Part shown: piece after piece, positions 17,749 through 25,454 of the stretch | How the letters are laid out: every line of letters begins with the position of its first letter | How positions within the stretch are numbered: position 1 is the first letter of the stretch | DNA from: Bacillota bacterium | Lineage (GTDB): Bacteria > Bacillota > Clostridia > Lachnospirales > Lachnospiraceae | Length of the DNA stretch: 64,000 bases | Direction: 5' to 3' | Assembly: GCA_023411215.1 (NCBI GenBank) | Contig: JAEYOY010000079.1 | Span: forward strand, 1-64,000 | Position numbers and translations under genes: made by a program | The notes under the pieces: generated by a model | The model's database searches: none | Told to the model about the DNA's origin: nothing | The model's input: only the letters and a program-made list of their open reading frames with translations

Positions 17749-18806
17749 TTTATTATCACCTCATGCCCGGTTTTGGCAGATTCATATATGGCATCCAATA
17801 TTTTCATAATATCAATGCCATCCTGGGCTGGTGATATACAAGGAGTTCCATCGGTTAAGCAGGACACAAAATGATTGATTTCATTTTCAAATAATCCGTC
17901 GAAATTTAAGGCAGTTTCCGCATCCAGTGTAATGTTCGATAAATAATCGTGAATTTCATTGTATATTTCTAATTCAGGGTTTAATTTGGCACCGCCTTTT
18001 GTACCAAATAGCTCAATTTTACCCTCGTCATTCTTTATATTTAGGCTGAAGCTTGCTTCAATAGAAAGCACTGCGCCATTATCAAATCGAATCATAGCAC
18101 TTGCAAGATCTTCTACATCACAAATATCATTCTCTCTTGCACTGGCGGATCGATAAAATTTCTTTCCTCTGATATTCTTACGGTCTGCTAGTTTATGAAA
18201 GGTTGCTCCATATACAGAGATAGGTTTTGGATTACCCAGTAAATACCTCACCAAGTCGATGACATGTACTCCCAGATCAATGAGAGGGCCACCACCGGAG
18301 CGGGATTTATCGCCGAACCATCCTCCCGGATTACCTTTTCTTCTTAAATAGGTAGCTTTCGCATAATAAATCTCACCCAAATAATCAGTATCGATAAATT
18401 CTTTTAAGATTTTGCAATCATTACCATATCTTCTTACAAAACCGATCATTAATAGCTTGTTGTTTCTGTCAGCAGCTTCCTTCATTGTCTTTGCATCCTC
18501 TTCGGAGACAGACATAGGCTTTTCGCACAAAACATGCTTGCCGGCATTCAAAGCTGCAATCGTACAAGCAGCATGTGCACTATTCCAGGTGCATACACTG
18601 ACTGCATCCAGTTCCTTTAGTAAAAGCATTTCATTCATATCCGTAAAAGTATGCTTAATACCATACTTCTCTGCCATATAATTTAAGCGTTCTTCATCCA
18701 AATCACAGAAAGCATAAAGCTCTACATTACTGTTCTTTATATATGCTGCTATGTGTGCTTCAGAGATAGAACCGGTTCCAATAATACCAACTTTAAGTTT
18801 GTTCAT
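17745..18806 (-). CDS. Gfo/Idh/MocA family oxidoreductase
   Basis: A 353-residue NAD(P)-dependent sugar or inositol dehydrogenase. It has the Rossmann motif VGIIGTGSISEAHI at about residues 5-18, the family's CEKPMSV motif at about 93-99 and the C-terminal domain motif GGGPLIDLGVHVIDLVRYLLG (about 170-190), with the conserved Asp-x3-His pair. Length is normal. It is the first gene of a two-gene operon with the isomerase at 16894 and lies just downstream of a 265-bp palindromic element on the same strand. Substrate unknown. Confidence 0.87.
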   Translation of the reverse strand: MNKLKVGIIGTGSISEAHIAAYIKNSNVELYAFCDLDEERLNYMAEKYGIKHTFTDMNEMLLLKELDAVSVCTWNSAHAACTIAALNAGKHVLCEKPMSVSEEDAKTMKEAADRNNKLLMIGFVRRYGNDCKILKEFIDTDYLGEIYYAKATYLRRKGNPGGWFGDKSRSGGGPLIDLGVHVIDLVRYLLGNPKPISVYGATFHKLADRKNIRGKKFYRSASARENDICDVEDLASAMIRFDNGAVLSIEASFSLNIKNDEGKIELFGTKGGAKLNPELEIYNEIHDYLSNITLDAETALNFDGLFENEINHFVSCLTDGTPCISPAQDGIDIMKILDAIYESAKTGHEVIIK

Positions 18807-18841
18807 CCTGTAATATTCTCCTAACGACCTATTATTGATAA

Positions 18842-19106
18842 GAGTGTCAAAAGCCTTACTTGTAACTTGGTTTTGTCAATTTGCACATCTCTATCCAGGC
18901 TTTTAGCGTGATGTAGAATATAATTCGATGAGCAACTGTATGAGGCCGTTGGTACTTAGGTCCTGTATTTTAGGACCTTATGTACCATTACGTGGCTCAT
19001 CCAAGCGAGAGCGTGTTGTGAATGAATTATATTCTGCATCATGCTATCAAAATAGGAAATCGTGCAAATTGACGAAACATTATTTATAAATAGGCTTTTG
19101 ACACTC
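18842..19106. mobile_element. 265-bp MITE-like palindromic element, copy A
   Basis: The element is bounded by a perfect 14-base inverted repeat, GAGTGTCAAAAGCC at 18842-18855 and GGCTTTTGACACTC at 19093-19106. The inside folds on itself: GAATATAATTC near 18920 pairs with GAATTATATTC near 19025, and a central stem GGTACTTAGGTCCT / AGGACC..GTACC forms the tip. Copy B at 45899-46156 is the same sequence in opposite orientation with scattered, often compensating, differences. No protein is encoded. It overlaps the TGA stop of the isomerase gene at 19105. Best read as a non-autonomous mobile repeat; a structured RNA is an alternative. Confidence 0.7.
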
Positions 19107-19950
19107 AAATCATTATTTTATTATTAAGAAATGCAATTGCGTTTCTCATATCCTTTTCTGGATCATCACCAACTTCACGTTCTATGGTTAAAAATCCTTT
19201 ATATCCAATATCATCCAATGCCTTTAGGTATTCTGTAAAATCAACATCCCCCTCGCCCAGCGGAAGTTCTATAAAGGCTTGTCCGGATTGTATTTCTTCT
19301 TCAATGATACCATAAACGATTTCCGGATCCTTCACCATGAGTCTTCGTCCATCTTTTGCGTGAGTATGTACGATGTAATCTTTTAAGGTATAAACTGCTT
19401 TTACAGGATCATCTCCTGTTACCATAACAAAATTAGCAGGATCAAGGTTAACAGCTACCCCTTTCGAATTTAATCCATCAAGGAAATCCTTTAGTACAAC
19501 TGCAATTTCAGGACCTGTCTCAATGGCAAAATGAGCATCCAATTGATCTGCAAATCGACTTAGGGTATAGCAGGCCTCTTGCATAATTTTATACCGTTCA
19601 TGATTCTTGTCCTGCGGTATAACTCCAATATGAGTAGTGATAATATTTGTTTCTAAATCTTTCGCAAGCTCCATAATACGCTTTGATTTTTCAATGAGCA
19701 TTGGATTTTTATCTTTGTTACCAAAGCCATGGCCCAAATCGCCACATAAAGCTGAGAAAATCAAACCATTTGACTTTACTACATCGAGCAGCTCTTTTCT
19801 TTTGCTAGTGGTTAATTGTTCCGGTGAGTATTGGCCAGAGGTTGCATACATCTGAAGTCCTTTCGCTCCCAGCTTTGCGGATTTTTCGATGGCAGTAATT
19901 GTATCCGTTTTAAAGGAATCCAACATTAGCCCAATGGGGAAATTATACAT
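19105..19950 (-). CDS. Sugar phosphate isomerase/epimerase
   Basis: A 281-residue TIM-barrel protein of the xylose-isomerase-like family. Start taken at the ATG at 19950, preceded by AGAAAGGATG; the frame opens nine codons earlier at a TTG. Likely metal ligands are Glu in AIETGPE, Asp in NLDPAN, His in HTHAKDG and Glu in TIEREVG. Only moderate resemblance to the isomerase at 16894, so it is a paralogue with its own role. Its stop codon coincides with the edge of the palindromic element, so the C-terminus may have been altered by insertion. Divergent from the AraC regulator at 20198. Confidence 0.82.
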   Translation of the reverse strand: MYNFPIGLMLDSFKTDTITAIEKSAKLGAKGLQMYATSGQYSPEQLTTSKRKELLDVVKSNGLIFSALCGDLGHGFGNKDKNPMLIEKSKRIMELAKDLETNIITTHIGVIPQDKNHERYKIMQEACYTLSRFADQLDAHFAIETGPEIAVVLKDFLDGLNSKGVAVNLDPANFVMVTGDDPVKAVYTLKDYIVHTHAKDGRRLMVKDPEIVYGIIEEEIQSGQAFIELPLGEGDVDFTEYLKALDDIGYKGFLTIEREVGDDPEKDMRNAIAFLNNKIMI

Positions 19951-20197
19951 AATAACCATCCTTTCTAATGTATACAATGAAATGTGTAGAGGAATGATTC
20001 ATTGTACCTATGAGTTGTTAATTGATTAGTCTTATTGTATAATTAAAGTATCCCTTGGTAAAGAATTGAAATTGCTTTAAATTAACACAATATTGCTTTT
20101 GGGGTATCAGACGCAAGATGACTAGCATTTGACATAAAATCATACCAGGAGTACCAATAGTATTCTTGAATAAATGATTTATGGACTGGAGAAGATT

Positions 20198-21019
20198 ATG
20201 ATTTATAACAATTCTTACGAACTGCATACACACGAGGATCCTTCTTTTCCGTTTATTTTTCATAAGACTACCATGAATCCTTTTTATTCTGATTTCTTAT
20301 CGCACTGGCATGAGAATATTGAAATCTTATTTGTCATTGAAGGTGAGATTATAGTAATGTCGGATGCCAATATTGTTACTGCTCATAAAGATGAAATTGT
20401 GATAGTTAATTCTAACAATGTTCATCATATACATACCAACGAATCAGAAGCCCAATATTTTTGTCTTATTATAGATAGTAAATTCTGCTTTGAAGCGGGT
20501 TTGGATACCGATGAAATTATCTTTCAAAGATTGATCCTAGACAATTTTGTGAAGGATAAATATCTAGCGATTAAAGAGGAATTTGGGGCTAAAAAAGTGC
20601 TTTACAAAGCAGGGATAAAGGCACTCATTATGGAAATGCTTGTTTATATTTATCGTGAATATGCATTATCAGAAACCCCTCTGACGAATAAGAGTAAAAC
20701 AGAGAAAATAGTCATAATCAAAAAAGCCATTCGATATATTCAAGATAACTATCAAAGAAATATTACTGTTTTAGATACAGCCGAGTATGTCGGGCTTAGT
20801 AAGTACTATTTCTGCCATATATTCAAAGAATTTACAGGTATTTCTACAGTGAAATACATTAATTTATTACGTTGTGAGAATGCTAAAAAAATGCTGCAAA
20901 CTGGACACTATCGGGTAGAAGAAGTGGCATATTTATGCGGTTTTGATAATTTGTCTTATTTTTCTAAAACATATAAAAAATATATGGGTTGCCTTCCGTC
21001 ATTCTCAAAAAAGGTATAA
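20198..21019 (+). CDS. AraC-family transcriptional regulator with cupin domain
   Basis: A 273-residue regulator. The ATG at 20198 has a GGAGAAG site; an upstream in-frame ATG at 20174 has none. The N-terminal domain is a cupin-type sugar-binding barrel (SHWHENIEILFVIEGE at about residues 33-48), and the C-terminal AraC double helix-turn-helix runs from about 170 to 270 (VLDTAEYVGLSKYYFCHIFKEFTGI and CGFDNLSYFSKTYKKYMG). It is divergent from the isomerase at 19105 and probably activates that gene and its neighbours in response to the pathway sugar. Confidence 0.87.
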   Translation: MIYNNSYELHTHEDPSFPFIFHKTTMNPFYSDFLSHWHENIEILFVIEGEIIVMSDANIVTAHKDEIVIVNSNNVHHIHTNESEAQYFCLIIDSKFCFEAGLDTDEIIFQRLILDNFVKDKYLAIKEEFGAKKVLYKAGIKALIMEMLVYIYREYALSETPLTNKSKTEKIVIIKKAIRYIQDNYQRNITVLDTAEYVGLSKYYFCHIFKEFTGISTVKYINLLRCENAKKMLQTGHYRVEEVAYLCGFDNLSYFSKTYKKYMGCLPSFSKKV

Positions 21020-21106
21020 ATTGAGCCATTTGCTTCAGATGTTCCCTGGACAAGGGATAAGAATTTTTACCTAAGGAAATTGCACAGTTATAACGAAACA
21101 AAGATA

Positions 21107-21215
21107 TAAATACAAGGGCTGTTTCATAAGATTGATATGATACCTCCAAAGTAGCTTTGGTTATTTACCTCTACTTTGGAGGTATCATATCAATATGAAT
21201 CAGCCCTTGTATTTC
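21107..21215. terminator. Very long bidirectional terminator hairpin
   Basis: Two arms of about 45 bases, starting ATACAAGGGCTG and ending CAGCCCTTGTAT, pair almost completely, including the stem GATACCTCCAAAGTAG / CTACTTTGGAGGTATC. It lies between the convergent AraC and MATE genes. Length exceeds an ordinary terminator, but position fits. Confidence 0.7.
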
Positions 21216-21257
21216 ATTTATGACCATAAAAAGTTCGCGAAGCGTATTTCTTCCGGT

Positions 21258-22643
21258 TTAATCCTCAGCTTGAGCTTCTATGGTTTGTCTTCCGGAAAAG
21301 AAGGGTAAAGCCCGATACGTGTTCCTGTAATAGAACCGGAAGGTATTGAGTATAGCCCTAAGAAACTCATCAAAGAAGAGCGTCAGATAGATCGCAATTA
21401 CACCGACATTAAATACTTTGATAAGAATATACGAGAAAGCTACTACAAAAACAGATCCGAATATCTGTGTATACAGCATCCATTTTACATCCCCTCTTGC
21501 CCGGATACCATGACCTACAACAACATTTAAGGCTTTCGGAAACAACGTGAATCCCTTAAAGATAAGATAAAATACCGATATATTAATCAAATCCTTATCG
21601 TTTGTAAATATGGATAAGATGGGTTTGGGAATAAGAGTAAATATGATGCAAAACAGCAGTACAAAAACCATAGAATAACGGATGGAGCTGGTCATGATAT
21701 TTTTGGCGGCGTTGTCGTTTCCCGCTCCAATGCTGTTACCTACCAAGGTAAGCGTTGCTCTGGCGATTCCGTTAAAAATCATATATACAAAGAGTTCAAC
21801 AGTGCAGGTTACCGTATATATAGCTACCACTTGGACCCCCTGCTTGTTAAGCAGAGTGATTAAAATTAAATTACTAACATTCCATAATAAATATTCGGTA
21901 CCAGTCGGAAGGCCTAACCGAATTACCTCTTTGTATAAAATCCAACGGAAACGTATAATTTCGCGAAGCTTTATATTTGCAGAAAGCTCCTTTGATATGA
22001 TAAAGTATGCTGTTAGTGTGAGTGTTCCTGCAACATTGGAAATCATGGTAGCCAGAGCGGCGCCTCTCACATACATTGCCGGAAAGCCAAGCTTACCGAG
22101 AATAAAAATCCAGGCGAGAAGGATATTCAAAAACACCTTGAAAAAACCAATATACATGATTGGCTTCGTCTTACCCATACCTTGAAGAGCGGATTGAAGT
22201 GACATATCAATTCCGTAAAAAAATAAAAGAAAGGATAATATTCGAACATAATCATTACAGTAAGGAAATAGCTTACTATTTACATTCATTAAAAGAAAGA
22301 TCTCGTCGGAAAATTGCATCCAGATAAAAAGCAGGACGAAAGAGAGCAGCATGTTAAATCCGATCGATGCATTGACGCTATCATGAATATCCTTTTGCTT
22401 GCCTGCTCCGTATTTTTTGGCGACGATGATCGTTAGACCGGTACAAATTGCCACAAGGGCATCAATAGATGCGAAGAATGGAAATTGTGCAATACCGACT
22501 GCAGAGAGATACTTGGTATCGATTCTCCCTAAGAACGCTTTATCGACAATTGCCTGCAACTGAAAAACCAGTCCTTGAATGATGATTGGCAAAGCAATTT
22601 TCATAGTAGTCATAAATTGATTTGAATTTTTATTTATAATCAT
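21258..22643 (-). CDS. MATE-family multidrug efflux transporter
   Basis: A 461-residue integral membrane protein with about twelve hydrophobic segments in two repeated halves. Family features include ALPIIIQGLVFQLQAIVDKAFLG at the start, with the conserved Asp of the first helix region, and LQSALQGMGKTKPIMYIG in the first half. MATE proteins export cationic drugs or toxic metabolites using a Na+ or H+ gradient. A strong GGGGGG ribosome site precedes it. It is divergent from the AraC gene at 22837, which is its likely regulator. Confidence 0.9.
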   Translation of the reverse strand: MIINKNSNQFMTTMKIALPIIIQGLVFQLQAIVDKAFLGRIDTKYLSAVGIAQFPFFASIDALVAICTGLTIIVAKKYGAGKQKDIHDSVNASIGFNMLLSFVLLFIWMQFSDEIFLLMNVNSKLFPYCNDYVRILSFLLFFYGIDMSLQSALQGMGKTKPIMYIGFFKVFLNILLAWIFILGKLGFPAMYVRGAALATMISNVAGTLTLTAYFIISKELSANIKLREIIRFRWILYKEVIRLGLPTGTEYLLWNVSNLILITLLNKQGVQVVAIYTVTCTVELFVYMIFNGIARATLTLVGNSIGAGNDNAAKNIMTSSIRYSMVFVLLFCIIFTLIPKPILSIFTNDKDLINISVFYLIFKGFTLFPKALNVVVGHGIRARGDVKWMLYTQIFGSVFVVAFSYILIKVFNVGVIAIYLTLFFDEFLRAILNTFRFYYRNTYRALPFFSGRQTIEAQAED

Positions 22644-22836
22644 ATATAATTCATCCCCCCAAGAGCATATTGAATAAATTCATAAGAATATTAATATATG
22701 TTCGAAGGATTAACAATAAATAATCTTACTAAATATATCAAAATCTTACGATATAATTAGTAAGGAATTTATGATAGAATAGATATAAAACATAGGTATT
22801 ATTGGATTTTAGGCAATCAAAGGATTGGAGATATAG
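22644..22836. promoter_or_regulatory. Divergent promoter region, MATE / AraC
   Basis: 193 AT-rich bases separate the start codons of the MATE pump and the AraC regulator. The arrangement suggests overlapping promoters under control of the regulator. I could not pick unambiguous -35/-10 pairs. Confidence 0.4.
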
Positions 22837-23793
22837 ATGAAAACAAATCTGATACATGAAAATATTCCGATATCGAGGATTAATCCCGATGTACTGTACT
22901 GCCAGATTTTTCAGGGTAACGAGAAGCATGCTATGGGAGAAGCTCTTCCTTCCCGATGCGTAAGAGACTATGAGCTGGAGTATTTTGTAGATAGTGAAGG
23001 TAGCATGTATATTGATGATCAGCACATCGCTATTCATAAAGGAGATATTGTATTTCGAAGACCGGGACAGTATACACAGGGGATTATGCCCTATTCCTGT
23101 TATTTTATTTCCTTTGATATGGCTAATTCGATGTCATCCGATCCCGAATGGTATCATTCAAATCTATGGGAGCGGGAAGAGGTGCAATTCCAGACATATT
23201 ATACGAACTCTATACTGGATCATATTCCAACAGTATTCCATATAGAGGGCGAGGACAAGTACTTCACTTTATTTGATACGATATATAATTCCTATCTGAA
23301 TCCGATTCCGGGTAGTCAAATGCTGATGAAGGCTTCCATTCTCAATGTTTTATTTCAGCTTTATCAGGATTCGTGCAATCCGGCTAATACGATGCATCGA
23401 TCACCTTACGGAAAAGCGATTAATCATGCCCTGGATTATATTCAGGAACACTATAATCAAAAACTTTCTCTTAAGCAACTTTCCGAGGTGGCAGAGCTTA
23501 GCCCGAACTACTTTCATAAAATATTTACTGATATCATGAAAATCACACCAAATGACTATATCACTACGACCCGGATGAATAAGGCGAAGGACTTGTTATT
23601 AAGGACGAACCTCCCGATTTATAACATTGCGGATCAATGCGGGTTTAATAATGTATCCTATTTCAGTTACCTTTTCAAAAAGTCCTTCCACGTGACCCCG
23701 GTTGACTTCCGTAATAAACATAATTATGTTTATTACGGAACAGAGTTCCTTACAGCGTATCACGACAAGACATCGATAGATAACTGTTGCTAA
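22837..23793 (+). CDS. AraC-family transcriptional regulator
   Basis: A 318-residue regulator: an N-terminal cupin-like ligand domain (RDYELEYFVDSEGSMYIDDQHIAIHKGDIVFRRPGQ at about residues 45-81) and a C-terminal AraC helix-turn-helix at about 200-300 (LKQLSEVAELSPNYFHKIFTDIM, CGFNNVSYFSYLFKKSF). Start supported by GGATTGGAGA before 22837. Divergent from the MATE gene and upstream of the MFS pump, so it probably controls efflux or uptake of a small molecule. No terminator is obvious between it and the attenuator at 23914. Confidence 0.88.
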   Translation: MKTNLIHENIPISRINPDVLYCQIFQGNEKHAMGEALPSRCVRDYELEYFVDSEGSMYIDDQHIAIHKGDIVFRRPGQYTQGIMPYSCYFISFDMANSMSSDPEWYHSNLWEREEVQFQTYYTNSILDHIPTVFHIEGEDKYFTLFDTIYNSYLNPIPGSQMLMKASILNVLFQLYQDSCNPANTMHRSPYGKAINHALDYIQEHYNQKLSLKQLSEVAELSPNYFHKIFTDIMKITPNDYITTTRMNKAKDLLLRTNLPIYNIADQCGFNNVSYFSYLFKKSFHVTPVDFRNKHNYVYYGTEFLTAYHDKTSIDNCC

Positions 23794-23867
23794 TGTAACA
23801 ATGATATAAATGGTCGAAACAATAATTAAAATATACAATATATGTATTTATTTAAAAATGAATATGT

Positions 23868-24043
23868 GATAATATGAAAGAAAGACTTACTTATACACTT
23901 TAGGAGGAGAAAAATGATTCTTTGTATTGTATCAGCTCCATGCAGAGTCTATTAGGACAAATCCGCATGGAGTTAAATATGATTTAGTCCAATAGGACTT
24001 TGCATTATTATATTTCTATTAAAATATAAGGAGCAAAGTCGAT
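23868..24043 (+). promoter_or_regulatory. Translational attenuator of the MFS gene
   Basis: The leader between the AraC gene and the MFS start holds four pairing segments. 1:2 is GCTCCATGC (23935-23943) with GCATGGAGT (23965-23973). 2:3 is AGTC-TATT-GGAC in 23946-23958 with GTCC-AATA-GACT in 23987-23999 (one bulge on each side). 3:4 is GACTTTGC (23996-24003) with GCAAAGTC (24033-24040), extended inside by TATATTT/AAATATA (24009-24015 / 24022-24028). The 3:4 structure encloses the AAGGAG ribosome site (24028-24033) of the MFS gene. Segment 1 lies within the leader peptide codons, so a ribosome stalled there would free segment 2, form 2:3 and expose the site. A GATAAT -10 box lies at 23868-23873. 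Confidence 0.7.
23914..23955 (+). CDS. Leader peptide MILCIVSAPCRVY
   Basis: A 13-codon open frame with an excellent AGGAGGAG ribosome site at 23902-23909 and stop TAG at 23953-23955. It codes for MILCIVSAPCRVY and is too short to be a normal gene. Its codons 8-10 form the first arm of the attenuator hairpin. The hydrophobic Ile-Val-Ser stretch at positions 5-7 recalls the stalling region of macrolide-sensing leaders such as ErmCL (IFVIS), but the match is loose. It most likely acts as a drug sensor by ribosome stalling; the inducer is unknown. Confidence 0.7.
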   Translation: MILCIVSAPCRVY

Positions 24044-25336
24044 ATGAATTTATTGATTACTACAATTAAGGAGCTTCGTAGCTTTCTGATTTTATGGCTA
24101 TCACAATCACTATCCGCGTTGGGTAGTTCCATGACTAGTTTCGCTTTAATCATCTGGTCATATCAGCAACATGGTTCTGCATTGATAACAGCATTGCTAT
24201 CCGTTTGTTCATATGCACCCTATGTAATTATGAGTATATTTGCGGGTGCACTGAGTGACAAGTGGAACAAGAAGACGATAATGCTTATAAGCGATAGTTT
24301 TGGGGCTCTATGTACTGTTGCAGTGTTTATCCTATTAAAAACGGATAATATGGAAATATGGCATCTATATGTGCTTAATGCTTTAAGCGGACTGATGAAT
24401 ACGATTCAGCAACCGGCTGCAGATGTTACAATCAGCATTCTCACACCGAAAAAACATTATCAAAAGGTCAGTGGAATGCGTTCTTTTTCAAATTCTATAA
24501 TTAATATAATGACGCCTATTATTGCAACTACCATATTGACTCTGACTAATATTGATGTGGTTATCGCGATTGATTTACTCACATTTGTAGTTGCATTTGT
24601 ATCGCTATTAGGATTTATTAACATTCCTAAAGCAACAGATGAATTAGTCAAGAAAGAATCAATGTTGCAGACAGCAAAAAGCGGATTACTATATTTGAAG
24701 GAGAACCGCGGCATTTTGGATCTGATTCTATTTTTGGCAGCAATCAATTTTACGGCCTCGGTATACAATGCTGCATTTCCTGCTATGCTTTTATCGATAG
24801 AGGGAGGCGGAGAGGTTGCACTGGGTATTGTTAATTCCGTTACCGGAATAGCAATGCTTGTGGGGAGTATAGTAGCATCTATATTGCCTACCCCAAAAAG
24901 CCGTGTTCGTGTAATATGTAATACTCTATTAATCTCTATGAGTACAGAAAACTTCTTTTTGGCATTTGGCAAATCGATCCCCATATGGTGCATCGGAGCA
25001 GTTTTAGGGTGGCTTGTTATTCCGATTATGAATGCGAATATGGATGTGGTTTTTCGAAATCATATTCCGATTGACATGCAGGGTAGGGTATATTCGGCTA
25101 GAAATACATTTCAGTTTTTTACGATCCCAATTGGATATTTCATGGGAGGAATATTAGTGGATAGAGTATTTGAACCCTTCATGGCGTCCCAGAAAGGAAG
25201 TAGTTATCTTACAATGATTTTTGGAGAGGGTAAAGGGTCAGGTGCAGCTTTTTTATTCTTCTTTCTTGGGATTATTGGAATTGTGACTTGTATCGTTTTT
25301 CGTAGGAGCAAGCATATTTGGCAATTGGAACGTTGA
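24044..25336 (+). CDS. MFS efflux transporter, Mef/MFS_3-like
   Basis: A 430-residue membrane protein with about twelve hydrophobic segments. The MFS loop 2-3 motif is present as GALSDKWNKKTIML at about residues 67-80. Overall layout resembles the MFS_3 group that includes macrolide efflux proteins of the Mef type and EntS. The C-terminal quarter contains a longer loop (FEPFMASQKGSSYLTMIFGEGKGSG, about 377-401). It should expel an antibiotic or toxic compound using the proton gradient. Preceded by a leader peptide and attenuator, which strongly supports a ribosome-targeting drug as inducer; that substrate is inferred. Confidence 0.82.
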   Translation: MNLLITTIKELRSFLILWLSQSLSALGSSMTSFALIIWSYQQHGSALITALLSVCSYAPYVIMSIFAGALSDKWNKKTIMLISDSFGALCTVAVFILLKTDNMEIWHLYVLNALSGLMNTIQQPAADVTISILTPKKHYQKVSGMRSFSNSIINIMTPIIATTILTLTNIDVVIAIDLLTFVVAFVSLLGFINIPKATDELVKKESMLQTAKSGLLYLKENRGILDLILFLAAINFTASVYNAAFPAMLLSIEGGGEVALGIVNSVTGIAMLVGSIVASILPTPKSRVRVICNTLLISMSTENFFLAFGKSIPIWCIGAVLGWLVIPIMNANMDVVFRNHIPIDMQGRVYSARNTFQFFTIPIGYFMGGILVDRVFEPFMASQKGSSYLTMIFGEGKGSGAAFLFFFLGIIGIVTCIVFRRSKHIWQLER

Positions 25337-25363
25337 TTATATATGGAAAGCTATATTGAGTAA

Positions 25364-25397
25364 GGGGCTGTCTCAAAATTTATTTTGCGACAGCCCC
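25364..25397. terminator. Bidirectional terminator
   Basis: GGGGCTGTC (25364-25372) pairs with GACAGCCCC (25389-25397), with an inner AAAAT/ATTTT pair, followed by TATATTTTG. It lies between the convergent MFS and aldo/keto reductase genes. Confidence 0.85.
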
Positions 25398-25454
25398 TAT
25401 ATTTTGTTCATGACAAGTGAATTGATTTATTAAATCATCCTGTTTCTGTTTTTC

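Noticed and set aside
21107..21215. Very long hairpin considered as a mobile palindrome
   Set aside because: It lies exactly between two convergent genes and no second copy is seen in the window, so a terminator is the simpler reading.
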